Assembly: GCF_027158205.1 (NCBI RefSeq)
Contig: NZ_JAPVLU010000006.1
Span: forward strand, 124,001-188,000
DNA from: Streptomyces sp. H39-S7
GTDB taxonomy: Bacteria > Actinomycetota > Actinomycetes > Streptomycetales > Streptomycetaceae
Reading direction: 5' to 3'
Length of the DNA: 64,000 nucleotides
In this document: positions 26,399 to 36,046 of the stretch, piece after piece
How the letters are laid out: each line of letters opens with the position of its first letter
Position numbering within the stretch: the stretch's first letter is position 1
Translations under genes and position numbers: made by a program
Notes under the pieces: model-generated
Told to the model about the DNA's origin: nothing
What the model saw: only the letters and a program-made list of their open reading frames with translations
Databases searched by the model: none

Positions 26399-27087
26399 TC
26401 GAGGTACTGGTCGTGGACGACGACTTCCGCGTCGCCGAGATCAACGCGGCCTACGTGGCCAAGGTCCCCGGCTTCCGGGTGGCCGGCCGGGCCCACACGG
26501 CCGCCCACGCGCTGGCGACCCTGGAGCGCACCCGGATCGACCTGATCCTGCTGGACCACTATCTTCCCGACGAGACGGGACTGACGCTGGTGCGGCGGCT
26601 GCACCAGCTCGGCCACCACGCCGACGTGATCATGGTGACCGCCGCCCGCGACGTCGCGACCGTCCAGGCCGCGATGCGGTACGGCGCCCTGCAGTACCTG
26701 GTCAAGCCGTTCACCTTCGCCGGGCTGCGCGCCAAGCTCGACGGGTACGCGGCGCTGCGCCGCACCCTGGACGGGGTCGGCGGGGCCGGTCAGGCCGGCC
26801 AGGAGCAGGTCGACCGGATCTTCGGTGCGCTGCGGACGGCGGGAGCGGCCTCCGCCGAACTGCCCAAGGGGCACTCGGCGCCGACCGCCGACCTGATACG
26901 CCGGGTGCTGCGCGAGGCCGGACACCCGCTCTCCGCGCAGGAGGTCGCCGAACTGGCCGGGCTGAGCCGCTCCACGGCGCAGCGCTATCTGAAGTACCTG
27001 GAGCAGGCCGGGCGGATCGGCCTGACCCTCAAGTACGGCGACACCGGCCGCCCCGAGCACCGCTACGCCTGGGCGGCGGCGGACTGA
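26395..27087 (+). CDS. CitB/DpiA-type response regulator
   Basis: A 230-aa response regulator. The receiver domain has acidic D8-D10, phosphoacceptor D54 (LILLDHYLPDETG), T82 and K104 (LVKPF). The C-terminal winged-helix region (about 165-230; EVAELAGLSRSTAQRYLKYL) is of the CitB type. The ATGA overlap with the kinase indicates tight co-expression. The likely targets are the divergent ABC operon, the kinase operon itself, or the convergent symporter pair, in that order of proximity to the candidate operator. Confidence 0.93.
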   Translation: MIEVLVVDDDFRVAEINAAYVAKVPGFRVAGRAHTAAHALATLERTRIDLILLDHYLPDETGLTLVRRLHQLGHHADVIMVTAARDVATVQAAMRYGALQYLVKPFTFAGLRAKLDGYAALRRTLDGVGGAGQAGQEQVDRIFGALRTAGAASAELPKGHSAPTADLIRRVLREAGHPLSAQEVAELAGLSRSTAQRYLKYLEQAGRIGLTLKYGDTGRPEHRYAWAAAD

Positions 27088-27117
27088 ACGGTGCGGGAGT
27101 GCCGGCCTGCCGCCGCG

Positions 27118-28743
27118 TCACACCGCTCCCGCACCGGTGAGGGAACGGACCTCCGTCTCCGCGTACTTGCCCGCGTCCCCCGGTTCCGGGAAGAGCACGG
27201 TGCCCAGCCAGCCGGCCAGGAAGCCCAGCGGGATGGAGACCAGTCCCGGGTTCTCCAGCGGGAAGAGATGGAAGTCCATACCGGGGAAGAGCGCGTCGGG
27301 GCGTCCGGAGACAACGGGCGACAGCACGACGAGGAGCAGCGCGGGGACCAGTCCGCCGTAGATGGCGCAGACCGTTCCCCTGGTGGTGAACCGGGGCCAG
27401 AACAGGGAGAACAGCAGCGCCGGCAGATTCGCCGAGGCGGCCACCGCGAAGGCGAGGCCCACCAGGAAGGCGATGTTCTGCCCCTGCGCGAACAGGCTCA
27501 GCGCGATGGCCACCGCACCGATCCCGGCCGCGGCGAACCGCGCCACCCGCACTTCGTCGTTCCCGGTCGCGGGGCCCGCGTGCTTCCCACTGCGGCGCAG
27601 GGTGGCGTACAGGTCGTGCGCGACGGAGGCGGACGAGGCCAGCGTGATGCCGGCGACCACCGCCAGGATCGTGGCGAAAGCCACCGCGCCGACGACGGCG
27701 AACAGAACCGTTCCGCCTGTGGAGCCCGCTCCCCCGCCCAGATCCTGGGCCAGCAGCGGCACGGCGGTGTTGCCGGCCGCATTGGAGGTGCGCACGGCGT
27801 CCGAGCCCACGACGGCCGCGGCGCCGAAGCCGAGGACGATCGTCATCAGGTAGAAGGAGCCGATCAGCCCGATCGCCCAGACCACCGACCGGCGGGCGGA
27901 GCGGGCGGTGGGCACCGTGTAGAAGCGCGACAGGATGTGCGGCAGCCCGGCCGTGCCGAGCACCAGGGCGATCCCGAGGCTGATGAAGTCCAGCTTCGAG
28001 GTCCAGCTCCCGCCGTACTTGAGGCCGGGGGCCAGGAAGGCGCTGCCGTGTCCGCTGCCGGCCGCCGCGGAGCGCAGCAGGCCGTTCAGGTCGCCGTGGA
28101 AGCGGATCAGCACCAGCACGACGAGCGTGATGGTGCCGCCCATCAGCAGCACGGTCTTGACGATCTGGATCCAGGTCGTCGCGCGCATGCCGCCGAACGA
28201 CACGTAGACCACCATCAGACCGCCGACCCCGATCACCGTCCAGGTACGGGCCGCGCCGCCCTGGCCGCCGAGCAGGAGCGCCACCAGGCTGCTCGCGCCG
28301 ACCATCTGCGCGACCAGGTAGAGCACCGAGACGATGACCGAGGAGGTGCCGGCTGCCAGCCGCACGGGCCGCTGCCGCATCCGGGCGGACAGGACGTCGG
28401 CGAGGGTGTAGCGGCCGCAGTTGCGCACGAGCTCCGCGACCAGCAGGAGCACGACGAGCCACGCGACGAGGAAGCCGACCGAGTACAGCAGGCCGTCGTA
28501 GCCGAAGAGCGCGATGAGGCCGGAGATGCCGAGGAAGGACGCCGCCGACATGTAGTCGCCCGCGATGGCGAAGCCGTTCTCCATGGGGGAGAAGAGCCGG
28601 CCACCGGCGAAGAACTCCACCGAGGAGCTGCGGCGCCGGCCCGCCCAGGCGGTGATGGCCAGGGTGACGGAGACGAAGATCGTGAACAGGACGAGGGCGA
28701 GCCCTTGGTGCTCGTTCGCCGGATCTGCCAGGTACCGGACCAT
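27118..28743 (-). CDS. Cation/acetate symporter (sodium:solute symporter family)
   Basis: A 541-aa membrane transporter of the SSS family with about 13 membrane segments. Recognisable ActP-like blocks are VEFFAGGRLFSPMENGFAIA, AGDYMSAASFLGISG, SFGGMRATTWIQIVK and GTAGLPHILSRFYTVP. It probably imports acetate or another short carboxylate with Na+ or H+. Its ATG overlaps the stop of the DUF485 gene by one base (TGATG), the standard yjcH-actP arrangement. It converges on the CitA/CitB operon with 30 nt between stops. Confidence 0.88.
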   Translation of the reverse strand: MVRYLADPANEHQGLALVLFTIFVSVTLAITAWAGRRRSSSVEFFAGGRLFSPMENGFAIAGDYMSAASFLGISGLIALFGYDGLLYSVGFLVAWLVVLLLVAELVRNCGRYTLADVLSARMRQRPVRLAAGTSSVIVSVLYLVAQMVGASSLVALLLGGQGGAARTWTVIGVGGLMVVYVSFGGMRATTWIQIVKTVLLMGGTITLVVLVLIRFHGDLNGLLRSAAAGSGHGSAFLAPGLKYGGSWTSKLDFISLGIALVLGTAGLPHILSRFYTVPTARSARRSVVWAIGLIGSFYLMTIVLGFGAAAVVGSDAVRTSNAAGNTAVPLLAQDLGGGAGSTGGTVLFAVVGAVAFATILAVVAGITLASSASVAHDLYATLRRSGKHAGPATGNDEVRVARFAAAGIGAVAIALSLFAQGQNIAFLVGLAFAVAASANLPALLFSLFWPRFTTRGTVCAIYGGLVPALLLVVLSPVVSGRPDALFPGMDFHLFPLENPGLVSIPLGFLAGWLGTVLFPEPGDAGKYAETEVRSLTGAGAV

Positions 28744-29213
28744 CAGCGCATCCGCTCCTGGGTGTCCCAGCGCAGGTCGAGCGCGGCCCGGTCCCTGCGC
28801 AGCCGTGCGTGCCGCGAGTAGGCCCAGGTCAGCAGGAACGTCGTGGCGAACTGCCCGAGCCCCGCGACCATCGCCACGTTGAGCTCCCCGGCCACCGGCC
28901 GGCTCATCAGGCCCGGCGCCACCGTGGCCGCCACCACATAGAGCAGGTACCAGGCGAGGAACGCCGCGGTCGCCGGGAAGGCGAACCGGCGGTACCGGCC
29001 CCGCACCTCCTGGAACGCGGCGCTCCGCTGCACTTCCAGGTAGATCGCGGCCCGGTCCCGCTCCGCTCCCGGGACGGGCGCCGCGGAGGGCGCCGGCACG
29101 GGCGCGGACGGCGGAGCCGTCGGGTCCGGAGCCCAGAGCCCGGCGGCCAGGGCGTCGTACCAGGGGTCGTCCACCCGCAGCGCACCCGGGTCGCCCCCGT
29201 CGTGCTTGTCCAC
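28743..29213 (-). CDS. DUF485 family membrane protein
   Basis: A 156-aa small membrane protein with a long Pro/Ala-rich cytoplasmic N-terminus and two membrane segments (AFPATAAFLAWYLLYVVAAT and VAMVAGLGQFATTFLLTWAY), matching the DUF485 proteins that accompany acetate permeases. The GTG at 29213 follows GAGGAG. It is coupled to the symporter gene by a TGATG overlap and probably assists that transporter. Confidence 0.87.
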   Translation of the reverse strand: MDKHDGGDPGALRVDDPWYDALAAGLWAPDPTAPPSAPVPAPSAAPVPGAERDRAAIYLEVQRSAAFQEVRGRYRRFAFPATAAFLAWYLLYVVAATVAPGLMSRPVAGELNVAMVAGLGQFATTFLLTWAYSRHARLRRDRAALDLRWDTQERMR

Positions 29214-29381
29214 CGAACTCTCCTCGCGTCACGAGCCAATCGGCCGTGTGCCCAAGCATGGACAGAGTGCGAAGATCCGGTGCCACCAAGCGGAAACGTT
29301 CACCCCATCAGGTGATGCCGTGCCGTCGGCCATGCCCGGGAACGGTGCCCGTGGACATGACCGACGGCCTCACCCGCGGGA

Positions 29382-31505
29382 CTACACGTCGATGCGGGAG
29401 CGGTCGAGCGTCGCCGCCGAGTTGGTGATGAACTCCTTGCGGGGCGCGACCTCGTTCCCCATGAGCAGGTCAAAGGCCTGCTCCGCTGCTTCGAGGTCGC
29501 TGATGTTGATCCGGCGCAGGGTGCGGTGGCGCGGGTCCATCGTGGTCTCCGCGAGCTGGTTGGCGTCCATCTCGCCCAGACCCTTGTAGCGCTGGATTCC
29601 GTCCTTGTAGCGGACGTTCCGGCGCTGCAGGTCGAGCAGCGTCTGGCGCAGCTCGTTGTCCGAGTAGGTGTAGATGTACTTGTCCTGCCCCTTCTTGGGC
29701 TGGACGAGCTCGATCCGGTGCAGCGGGGGCACGGCCGAGAAGACCCTGCCCTGCTCGACCATCGGACGCATGTAGCGCTGGAACAGGGTGAGCAGCAGGC
29801 ACCGGATGTGCGCGCCGTCGACGTCGGCGTCCGCGAGGAAGATCACCTTGCCGTAGCGCGCCTGGTCGATGTCGAAGGTGCGGCCCGACCCGGCCCCTAT
29901 CACCTGGATGATCGCGCCGCACTCGGCGTTCTTCAGCATGTCCGAAACCGACGACTTCTGGACATTGAGGATCTTGCCGCGGATCGGCAGCAGGGCCTGG
30001 AACTCCGAGTTCCTGGCCACCTTGGCGGTGCCGAGCGCCGAGTCGCCCTCGACGATGAACAGCTCGGTGCGGTCCACGTCGTCGCTGCGGCAGTCCGCGA
30101 GCTTCGCCGGCAGCGAGGAGGTCTCCAGCGCCGTCTTCCGGCGCTGCGCGTCCTTGTGCTGACGGGCGGCGATGCGGGTGCGCGCGGCGGCGACGGTCTT
30201 CTCCAGCACCGCCCGCGCCTGCAGCTTCGTGTCGCGCTTCGCGGAGGTCAGGAACTCCTTGAGCTCCTTGGCCACGACGTTGGCCACGATCCGGTTGGCG
30301 GCCGAGGTGCCGAGCACTTCCTTCGTCTGGCCCTCGAACTGCGGCTCGGCCAGCCGTACGGTGACGACCGCCGTCAGGCCCTCCATGGCGTCGTCCTTGA
30401 CGACGTCGTCCTCGGCGACGCGCAGCAGCTTCGAGGAGCGCAGCACCTCGTTGACGGTCTTGGTGATGGCCCGCTCGAAGCCCGTGACGTGGGTGCCGCC
30501 CTTGGGGGTGGCGATGATGTTCACGAAGGAGCGGGCCACGGTGTCGTACCCGGTGCCCCAGCGCATCGCGATGTCGACGCCCAGCTCGCGGGTGACCTCG
30601 GTGGCTGTCATGTGGCCGCGGTCGTCCAGGACCGGGACGGTCTCCTTGAAGCTGCCGCTGCCGGTCAGCCGCAGGACGTCGCAGATCGGCTTGTCCTGGG
30701 AGAGGTACTCGCAGAACTCGCTGATGCCGCCGTCGTAGTGGAAGACGTCCTCGATCGCCTTGCCGTCGCCCTCCAGGTCGCGCTCGTCGCGGACGAGGAT
30801 GGTCAGACCCGGCACCAGGAAGGCCGTCTGGCGGGCGCGCTGGTGGAGGTTCTCCAGCGAGATCTTGGCGTCCTTGAGGAAGATCTGGCGGTCCGCCCAG
30901 TAGCGGACGCGGGTGCCGGTCCTGTTCTTGGGCACCTTCTTGGTCTTCTTCAGGCCACTCGCCGCGTCGAAGGAGGAGTCGGGGCCCGCCCCGGAGAAGG
31001 AGCCGGGAACGCCCCGCCGGAAGCTGATGGCGTGCGTGTGGCCGCTGCGGTCGACCTCTACGTCGAGGCGGGCGGACAGGGCGTTGACGACGGAGGCGCC
31101 GACGCCGTGCAGGCCGCCGGAGGCCGCGTAGGAGCCGCCGCCGAACTTGCCGCCGGCGTGCAGCTTGGTCATCACGACCTCGATGCCGGACAGCCCGGTC
31201 TTGGGCTCCACGTCGACCGGGATGCCGCGGCCGTTGTCGCGGACCTCGACCGAGGAATCGCTGCGCAGGAAGACCTCGATGCGGTCGCAGTGACCGCCCA
31301 GGGCCTCGTCGACGGAGTTGTCGATGATCTCCCACACGCAGTGCATGAGGCCACGGCTGTCGGTGGACCCGATGTACATGCCGGGGCGCTTGCGGACCGC
31401 CTCCAGCCCCTCGAGGACCAGCAGATGCCGCGCGGTGTAGTTGGAACCGTCGCGATCTGCGCCCGTCAGCAGCGCGGAGGACGGCACGGATGTTTCGGCG
31501 GTCAC
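29382..31505 (-). CDS. parE: DNA topoisomerase IV subunit B
   Basis: ATPase subunit of topoisomerase IV, 707 aa. GHKL ATP-site motifs are EIIDNSVDEALGG, VRDNGRGIPVD and GGLHGVGASVVNALS; the TOPRIM domain has VEGDSALGTA and LADADVDGAH. The C-terminal zone QRYKGLGEMDANQL is conserved. The GTG at 31505 has GAGGAG upstream; an earlier in-frame start lacks this. It is preceded by a long leader (see the region 31506-31925) and is separated from its partner parC by about 9 kb. Confidence 0.93.
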   Translation of the reverse strand: MTAETSVPSSALLTGADRDGSNYTARHLLVLEGLEAVRKRPGMYIGSTDSRGLMHCVWEIIDNSVDEALGGHCDRIEVFLRSDSSVEVRDNGRGIPVDVEPKTGLSGIEVVMTKLHAGGKFGGGSYAASGGLHGVGASVVNALSARLDVEVDRSGHTHAISFRRGVPGSFSGAGPDSSFDAASGLKKTKKVPKNRTGTRVRYWADRQIFLKDAKISLENLHQRARQTAFLVPGLTILVRDERDLEGDGKAIEDVFHYDGGISEFCEYLSQDKPICDVLRLTGSGSFKETVPVLDDRGHMTATEVTRELGVDIAMRWGTGYDTVARSFVNIIATPKGGTHVTGFERAITKTVNEVLRSSKLLRVAEDDVVKDDAMEGLTAVVTVRLAEPQFEGQTKEVLGTSAANRIVANVVAKELKEFLTSAKRDTKLQARAVLEKTVAAARTRIAARQHKDAQRRKTALETSSLPAKLADCRSDDVDRTELFIVEGDSALGTAKVARNSEFQALLPIRGKILNVQKSSVSDMLKNAECGAIIQVIGAGSGRTFDIDQARYGKVIFLADADVDGAHIRCLLLTLFQRYMRPMVEQGRVFSAVPPLHRIELVQPKKGQDKYIYTYSDNELRQTLLDLQRRNVRYKDGIQRYKGLGEMDANQLAETTMDPRHRTLRRINISDLEAAEQAFDLLMGNEVAPRKEFITNSAATLDRSRIDV

Positions 31506-31925
31506 GCGGGCAGCTCCTCGATAAAAGTACTTCGGCCGTGTCAATGGGCCGTGTCGGTGGAAGGGTACCGAGAGCTGGTGCGCCCGTAGTGCCGCGACCC
31601 GTTATCCGGGCCTCGGAGTACCCCCGTATCGATCATACGTTCGATACCTCATTTGAGTGATACACATGTCACGTTCACATTGAGGCATGAACCATTTAGG
31701 CTCCGGGCACGTCCTCACCAACAACCGGCAAGCCAGTCGGCGGACACAACCGGACAAGCGCCCCAAAAGCGACAACTAACGCATCAGAGGCCAATCCGCT
31801 ACCAACAGGTAGCATCCAGTCACTTCGAAGTCAGATTTCGAGGAAAAGCCACGAGCGGGAACGTTTTCGGCCTGGTTGGATGTTGACCCTGGTACGACAG
31901 CTCGTCGAGCTAGAGAAGAGGCGAC
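31506..31925. other. Divergent parE / DUF7455 regulatory region
   Basis: This 420-nt spacer contains no gene I can support. It is less GC-rich than its surroundings, as expected for promoters of two divergent genes. Its main feature is the inverted repeat at 31626-31647, containing the SOS-box-like sequence listed separately. I could not fix -10 and -35 elements with confidence. Confidence 0.5.
31629..31644. promoter_or_regulatory. SOS-box-like palindrome upstream of parE
   Basis: TCGATCATACGTTCGA differs at one base from the actinobacterial LexA consensus TCGAAC-N4-GTTCGA. It lies within a longer 7-bp inverted repeat (GTATCGA and TCGATAC, 31626-31647), about 125 nt upstream of parE and 280 nt upstream of the divergent small gene. 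Confidence 0.45.
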
Positions 31926-32156
31926 GTGACTACAGTTCTGACCCCCGCGAGCCCGCTGACGGCAGCGGACCGCTGCGACCGTTGCGGCGCCCAGGCATAC
32001 CTGCGCGTCGTCCTCATCAGTGGCGGCGAACTGCTCTTCTGCGCGCACCACGGGCGCAAGTTCGAGCCCGAACTCAAGAAGATCGCTGCGGAAATACAGG
32101 ACGAAACCGGCCGACTCACTGACACCCCGGCGCAAACGGTCGAGGACGAGCACTGA
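31926..32156 (+). CDS. DUF7455 small zinc-ribbon-like protein
   Basis: A 76-aa protein conserved in Streptomyces next to parE and hrdB. CDRCGAQAYLRVVL and LLFCAHHGRKFEPEL give a CxxC...CxxH arrangement that probably binds zinc. The function is unknown. The GTG at 31926 is preceded by AGAAGAGG. It ends 85 nt before the convergent protease gene in a region with GC-rich inverted repeats. Confidence 0.85.
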   Translation: MTTVLTPASPLTAADRCDRCGAQAYLRVVLISGGELLFCAHHGRKFEPELKKIAAEIQDETGRLTDTPAQTVEDEH

Positions 32157-32241
32157 CACTTCGCACCTGCGACGAGCTCGGAACCGACGGGCGGCCGGAC
32201 CCCACCCGGGGCCGGGCCGTCCGTCGGCTCTTCCGGGCCCG

Positions 32242-33090
32242 TCACCGGTGCCGGGCGGCCGGCCCGTCCGTGATCAGGGCGCTGAACGAGGAGATCCGGG
32301 TGTAGACCCCGGGATGTCCGGCCTCCGCGCACCCGGTGCCCCAGGAGACCAGGCCGACCAGCTTGCCCCGGACCACCAGCGGCCCGCCGCTGTCGCCCTG
32401 ACAGGCGTCTCTGCCGCCCTGCGGCTCCCCCGCGCACAGCATCGTCCTTCTGAGGTACGTGCCGTCCGCAGTGCCCGGGTAGGCCCGCTCACAGACCGTG
32501 TCGGAGAGCAGCGCCACCTCCGCGGAGCGCAGCACCGACGAGTACGCCCCGGCGCCCGTGGTGTCCCCCCAGCCGTACACACGGGCCGGCGAGCCCGCCC
32601 GGTAGGCCTTCGGGTCGTCCGGACCCGCCATCTCGATGGCGGATTCCGTCGGCAGCGGGCTCTGAAGTGTGATGACCGCCACATCGCCCGCGTTGGTCAC
32701 CGGGTCGTATCCGGGGTTGATCCGGACCTGCCGCAGCCGGATCTCCCGGCCGTCGCGGCTCCGCAGGTCGACCCGGCCGGCGATGACGCGCAGGTCCCGG
32801 ACGGTCCGCCAGTCCCCGCCGAGCACGTCCCGGCCGAAGCAGTGCGCCGCGGTGATCACGGTCGAGGCGGACACCACGGCCGCTCCGCAGAACTGGCCGG
32901 ATCTCGCCGGTCCGAACCGGTTTCGACTGGCCAGCGCCACCGCCCAGGGCTGCTGTCCCGCGACGACCTGGTCCCCGCCTATGACCACCGCCCCGGCCTC
33001 CGCCGCGGCTCCGGGGACCGCGAGCGGCACGATCAGCGCCGCCAGCGCCATCGCCGACCCGTTGAGCACCATCCGGAACGAGAAACGCAT
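32242..33090 (-). CDS. Secreted trypsin-like (S1) serine protease
   Basis: A 282-aa exported protease. A signal peptide ([24 protein letters not shown]) is followed directly by the mature-type [16 protein letters not shown]. The catalytic triad is H83 (TAAHC), D136 (GDVAVI) and S234 (QGDSGGPLV). Cysteine pairs fit a chymotrypsin fold. The ATG at 33090 has AGGAGG 4-5 nt upstream; longer in-frame starts run into the hrdB 3' region. It lies 82 nt downstream of hrdB on the same strand and could be partly read through from it. Confidence 0.9.
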   Translation of the reverse strand: MRFSFRMVLNGSAMALAALIVPLAVPGAAAEAGAVVIGGDQVVAGQQPWAVALASRNRFGPARSGQFCGAAVVSASTVITAAHCFGRDVLGGDWRTVRDLRVIAGRVDLRSRDGREIRLRQVRINPGYDPVTNAGDVAVITLQSPLPTESAIEMAGPDDPKAYRAGSPARVYGWGDTTGAGAYSSVLRSAEVALLSDTVCERAYPGTADGTYLRRTMLCAGEPQGGRDACQGDSGGPLVVRGKLVGLVSWGTGCAEAGHPGVYTRISSFSALITDGPAARHR

Positions 33091-33172
33091 ACGGCCTCCT
33101 GACCCTGTGGATCCCTCTGGAAACCCAGAGTGATCCATAGGACCGGAGGCCGCATCCGCTGGATTGCGAGGA

Positions 33173-34726
33173 TCAGTCGAGATAGTCCCGCAGCACCTGC
33201 GAGCGTGACGGGTGCCGAAGCTTCGACATCGTCTTCGACTCGATCTGGCGGATCCGCTCGCGCGTGACCCCGTAGACCTTGCCGATCTCGTCGAGCGTCT
33301 TCGGCTGACCGTCCGTGAGGCCGAAGCGCATGGAGACCACGCCCGCCTCCCGCTCGGACAGGGTGTCGAGCACCGAGTGCAGCTGCTCCTGGAGGAGCGT
33401 GAAGCTGACCGCGTCGGCCGGGACGACCGCCTCGGAGTCCTCGATGAGGTCTCCGAACTCGCTGTCGCCGTCCTCACCCAGCGGGGTGTGGAGGGAGATC
33501 GGCTCGCGGCCGTACTTCTGGACCTCGATGACCTTTTCGGGGGTCATGTCGAGTTCCTTGGCCAGCTCCTCCGGGGTGGGCTCGCGGCCCAGGTCCTGGA
33601 GCATCTGGCGCTGGACGCGGGCCAGCTTGTTGATGACCTCGACCATGTGCACCGGGATACGGATGGTGCGGGCCTGGTCGGCCATCGCGCGGGTGATCGC
33701 CTGGCGGATCCACCACGTGGCGTACGTGGAGAACTTGAAACCCTTGGTGTAGTCGAACTTCTCGACCGCACGGATCAGGCCCAGGTTGCCCTCCTGGATC
33801 AGGTCCAGGAAGAGCATGCCGCGGCCGGTGTAGCGCTTGGCCAGCGAGACCACGAGACGGAGGTTGGCCTCCAGCAGGTGGTTCTTGGCCCAGCGGCCGT
33901 CCTCGGCGATGATCTCCAGCTCGCGCTTGAGCTTGGGGGCGAGCTTGTCCGCCGCCGCCAGCTTGTCCTCCGCGAACAGGCCGGCCTCGATGCGCTTGGC
34001 GAGCTCGACCTCCTGCTCCGCGTTGAGCAGCGGAACCTTGCCGATCTGCTTCAGGTAGTCCTTGACCGGGTCGGCGGTGGCACCGGCCACCGCGACCTGC
34101 TGGGCGGGAGCGTCGTCCTCGTCGTCGTCGGAGAGCACGAAGCTCTCGGACTCGGGCTTGTCCGACTCCTCGCCGTCCTTGCCGGGCGTGGTCGTCTCGT
34201 CGGCTTCTTCACCGTCGGCGGCCTCGTCATCGCCCGAGGTCTTCTTGGCGGCGGTCTTCTTGGCCGCCGTCTTCTTGGCGGCGGTCTTCTTGACCGCCGT
34301 CTTCTTGGCCGCCGTCTTGGCGGCGGGTGCGTCGGATTCTTCGACCGGATCCACCGTCTCGGCCTCGACAGCACCGGGAGCGGTGGCGGCCTTGGCGGCG
34401 ACGGTCTTCTTGGCGACGGTGGCCTTGGTGACGACCGTCTTGGTGGCGGTGCGCTTCGCCGGGCTCTTGGCTGCGACGCTCTTGCGAGTGCGCTTGGGCT
34501 CCTCAGCGGCACTGACCATCAGCGTCACACCTTCCTCATCGAGGACCTGGTTGAGGCTGCGCAGAACGTTCTTCCACTGGGTTGCCGGAATCTGGTCCGC
34601 TTCGAAGGCCCGACGCACGTCGTCGCCGGCGATCTGCCCCTGAGCCTTACCCCGCTCGATGAGCGCCATCAGAGACTCGGACTCGGCGATCTCCGGCGGG
34701 AGCGTACGGGATGTGCTGGCCGACAC
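33173..34726 (-). CDS. hrdB: RNA polymerase principal sigma factor HrdB
   Basis: The housekeeping sigma-70 factor of Streptomyces, 517 aa. After region 1.1 ([20 protein letters not shown]) comes a long Lys/Ala/Thr-rich repeat zone (AAKKT units) and an acidic stretch, both typical of HrdB. Regions 1.2-2.4 follow ([56 protein letters not shown]), then regions 3 and 4 ([20 protein letters not shown]). The GTG at 34726 begins the characteristic [15 protein letters not shown] and has AGAGGTTGTTC upstream. Transcription probably starts in the 210 nt upstream, where the A/T-rich sequence near 34885-34920 is the likeliest promoter area. Confidence 0.97.
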   Translation of the reverse strand: MSASTSRTLPPEIAESESLMALIERGKAQGQIAGDDVRRAFEADQIPATQWKNVLRSLNQVLDEEGVTLMVSAAEEPKRTRKSVAAKSPAKRTATKTVVTKATVAKKTVAAKAATAPGAVEAETVDPVEESDAPAAKTAAKKTAVKKTAAKKTAAKKTAAKKTSGDDEAADGEEADETTTPGKDGEESDKPESESFVLSDDDEDDAPAQQVAVAGATADPVKDYLKQIGKVPLLNAEQEVELAKRIEAGLFAEDKLAAADKLAPKLKRELEIIAEDGRWAKNHLLEANLRLVVSLAKRYTGRGMLFLDLIQEGNLGLIRAVEKFDYTKGFKFSTYATWWIRQAITRAMADQARTIRIPVHMVEVINKLARVQRQMLQDLGREPTPEELAKELDMTPEKVIEVQKYGREPISLHTPLGEDGDSEFGDLIEDSEAVVPADAVSFTLLQEQLHSVLDTLSEREAGVVSMRFGLTDGQPKTLDEIGKVYGVTRERIRQIESKTMSKLRHPSRSQVLRDYLD

Positions 34727-34935
34727 GAACAACCTCTCGGAACGATGGGAACGACTCGGTGGAACCGCTCGGGAGCACAGCGTCAGAACTGTCGCTGCTA
34801 TTCCTCCTGCGGCCACCACCTCTTAAGTCATCGCGCTGCCTCGCCAAGCGTTACGCCCGGCCCACGTGGCCCGAGTCACACCCCATACCAACTGTACTTA
34901 TCGGATAGCGGGACACTCTGTGCACCTGGGCTGCC

Positions 34936-34966
34936 GCCGGCCCCGGACCGATGGCCCGGGGCCGGC
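34936..34966 (-). terminator. Terminator of whiH, upstream of hrdB
   Basis: An 11-bp inverted repeat (GCCGGCCCCGG with CCGGGGCCGGC, 9-nt loop) lies 19 nt after the whiH stop and isolates hrdB transcription from whiH. Confidence 0.7.
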
Positions 34967-34984
34967 CGCGGAACGGCCGTACGG

Positions 34985-35881
34985 TCAGTGCTCGCGCGGA
35001 GCCGGGACGACGTGGTCGCTCGCGGCGACCTCGGTGTGCACGGCGAGGAGCTGGCGCATGGTGGCCTCGGCGCCGGCCCCGTCGCCCGACGCGAGTGCCT
35101 CGACGATCCGCCGGTGCAGGGTCACGGCGGGCTCGCCGGGCCGCTCGCAGCCGGTGATCGGGCCGCCCGACACGTGCAGGGCGGAGGAGACGATGCCGGC
35201 CAGGTGTTCGAGCATCCGGTTCCCCGCCACCTGCAGGAGCAGGGAGTGGAACTCGGCGTCCGCCCGGGAGAACGTCAGGGAGTCGCCCTGGGCGGCGGCG
35301 TGGCCCATGATCTCCACCATGTCGGCGAGGCGCTGCTGCACGTCCTCGCGGCCGTGGCCGGCGGCGAGGCGGGCCGCGAGCGGCTCGATCGTCCAGCGCA
35401 GCTCGAACAGCTCGCGGCGCTGGTCGTCACGCTGCGGACCGAAGGCGCGCCATTCGATGATGTCGGGGTCCAGCAGGTTCCAGTCGGCGACCGGGCGGAC
35501 CCGGGTCCCGACGTTCGGCCTGGCACTGACCAGGCCCTTGGCCTCGAGGACGCGCAGGGACTCGCGCACCACCGTGCGGGAGACCTCGAAACGCTGGCCG
35601 ATCTCCTCGGGGACGAGCGGCCGGTCGGCGCCCAGGTCGCCGGAGACGATCATCTGGCCGAGCTGTTGGACGAGTTGGCCGTGCAGCCCGCGGCCGCGGC
35701 TGCCGCCGGCCCGGCGGCCGACCCGGCCCATGTCCGAATCGGCGCCGTCCCAGGAGGGCAGGCCGGGGCGGTCGACACCTGAGGCGTCGGCATACGAGTA
35801 GCGGTCGAGCTCGGCCGGGCCGACGATGCTGGAGTCGGCGGAACGAGCCGTGGTCATCAGGGGGTGCGCAAGGGTACTCAC
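34985..35881 (-). CDS. whiH: GntR/FadR-family sporulation regulator WhiH
   Basis: A 298-aa regulator with an N-terminal extension, a winged helix (EEIGQRFEVSRTVVRESLRV) and an FCD ligand-binding domain (FSRADAEFHSLLLQVAGNRM). Its position directly upstream of hrdB matches whiH in Streptomyces, and its N-terminal residues (STLAHPLMTTARSADSSIVG) agree with what I recall. WhiH acts in aerial hyphae to promote sporulation septation. The GTG at 35881 has AAAGGATGC upstream. It is followed by its own terminator. Confidence 0.85.
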   Translation of the reverse strand: MSTLAHPLMTTARSADSSIVGPAELDRYSYADASGVDRPGLPSWDGADSDMGRVGRRAGGSRGRGLHGQLVQQLGQMIVSGDLGADRPLVPEEIGQRFEVSRTVVRESLRVLEAKGLVSARPNVGTRVRPVADWNLLDPDIIEWRAFGPQRDDQRRELFELRWTIEPLAARLAAGHGREDVQQRLADMVEIMGHAAAQGDSLTFSRADAEFHSLLLQVAGNRMLEHLAGIVSSALHVSGGPITGCERPGEPAVTLHRRIVEALASGDGAGAEATMRQLLAVHTEVAASDHVVPAPREH

Positions 35882-36046
35882 GCATCCTTTGTCGGCGATG
35901 CCGGTGCGGGCCTTGAGGGCTTTGCTGAAAAGCACACGAAAGGGTGAGCGCTCATCACCTGATAATTGACGCTTTATCGGAATGAAACGCCCTACGGGAC
36001 AGGCCACGGCGACACTTCCGTTTATCCGACCGCGAGTTGGCCGGCG

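Noticed and set aside
34250-34330. Tandem repeats in the hrdB region resembling a repeat array
   Set aside because: They encode the AAKKT protein repeats of HrdB and have no spacers, so they are not a CRISPR array.
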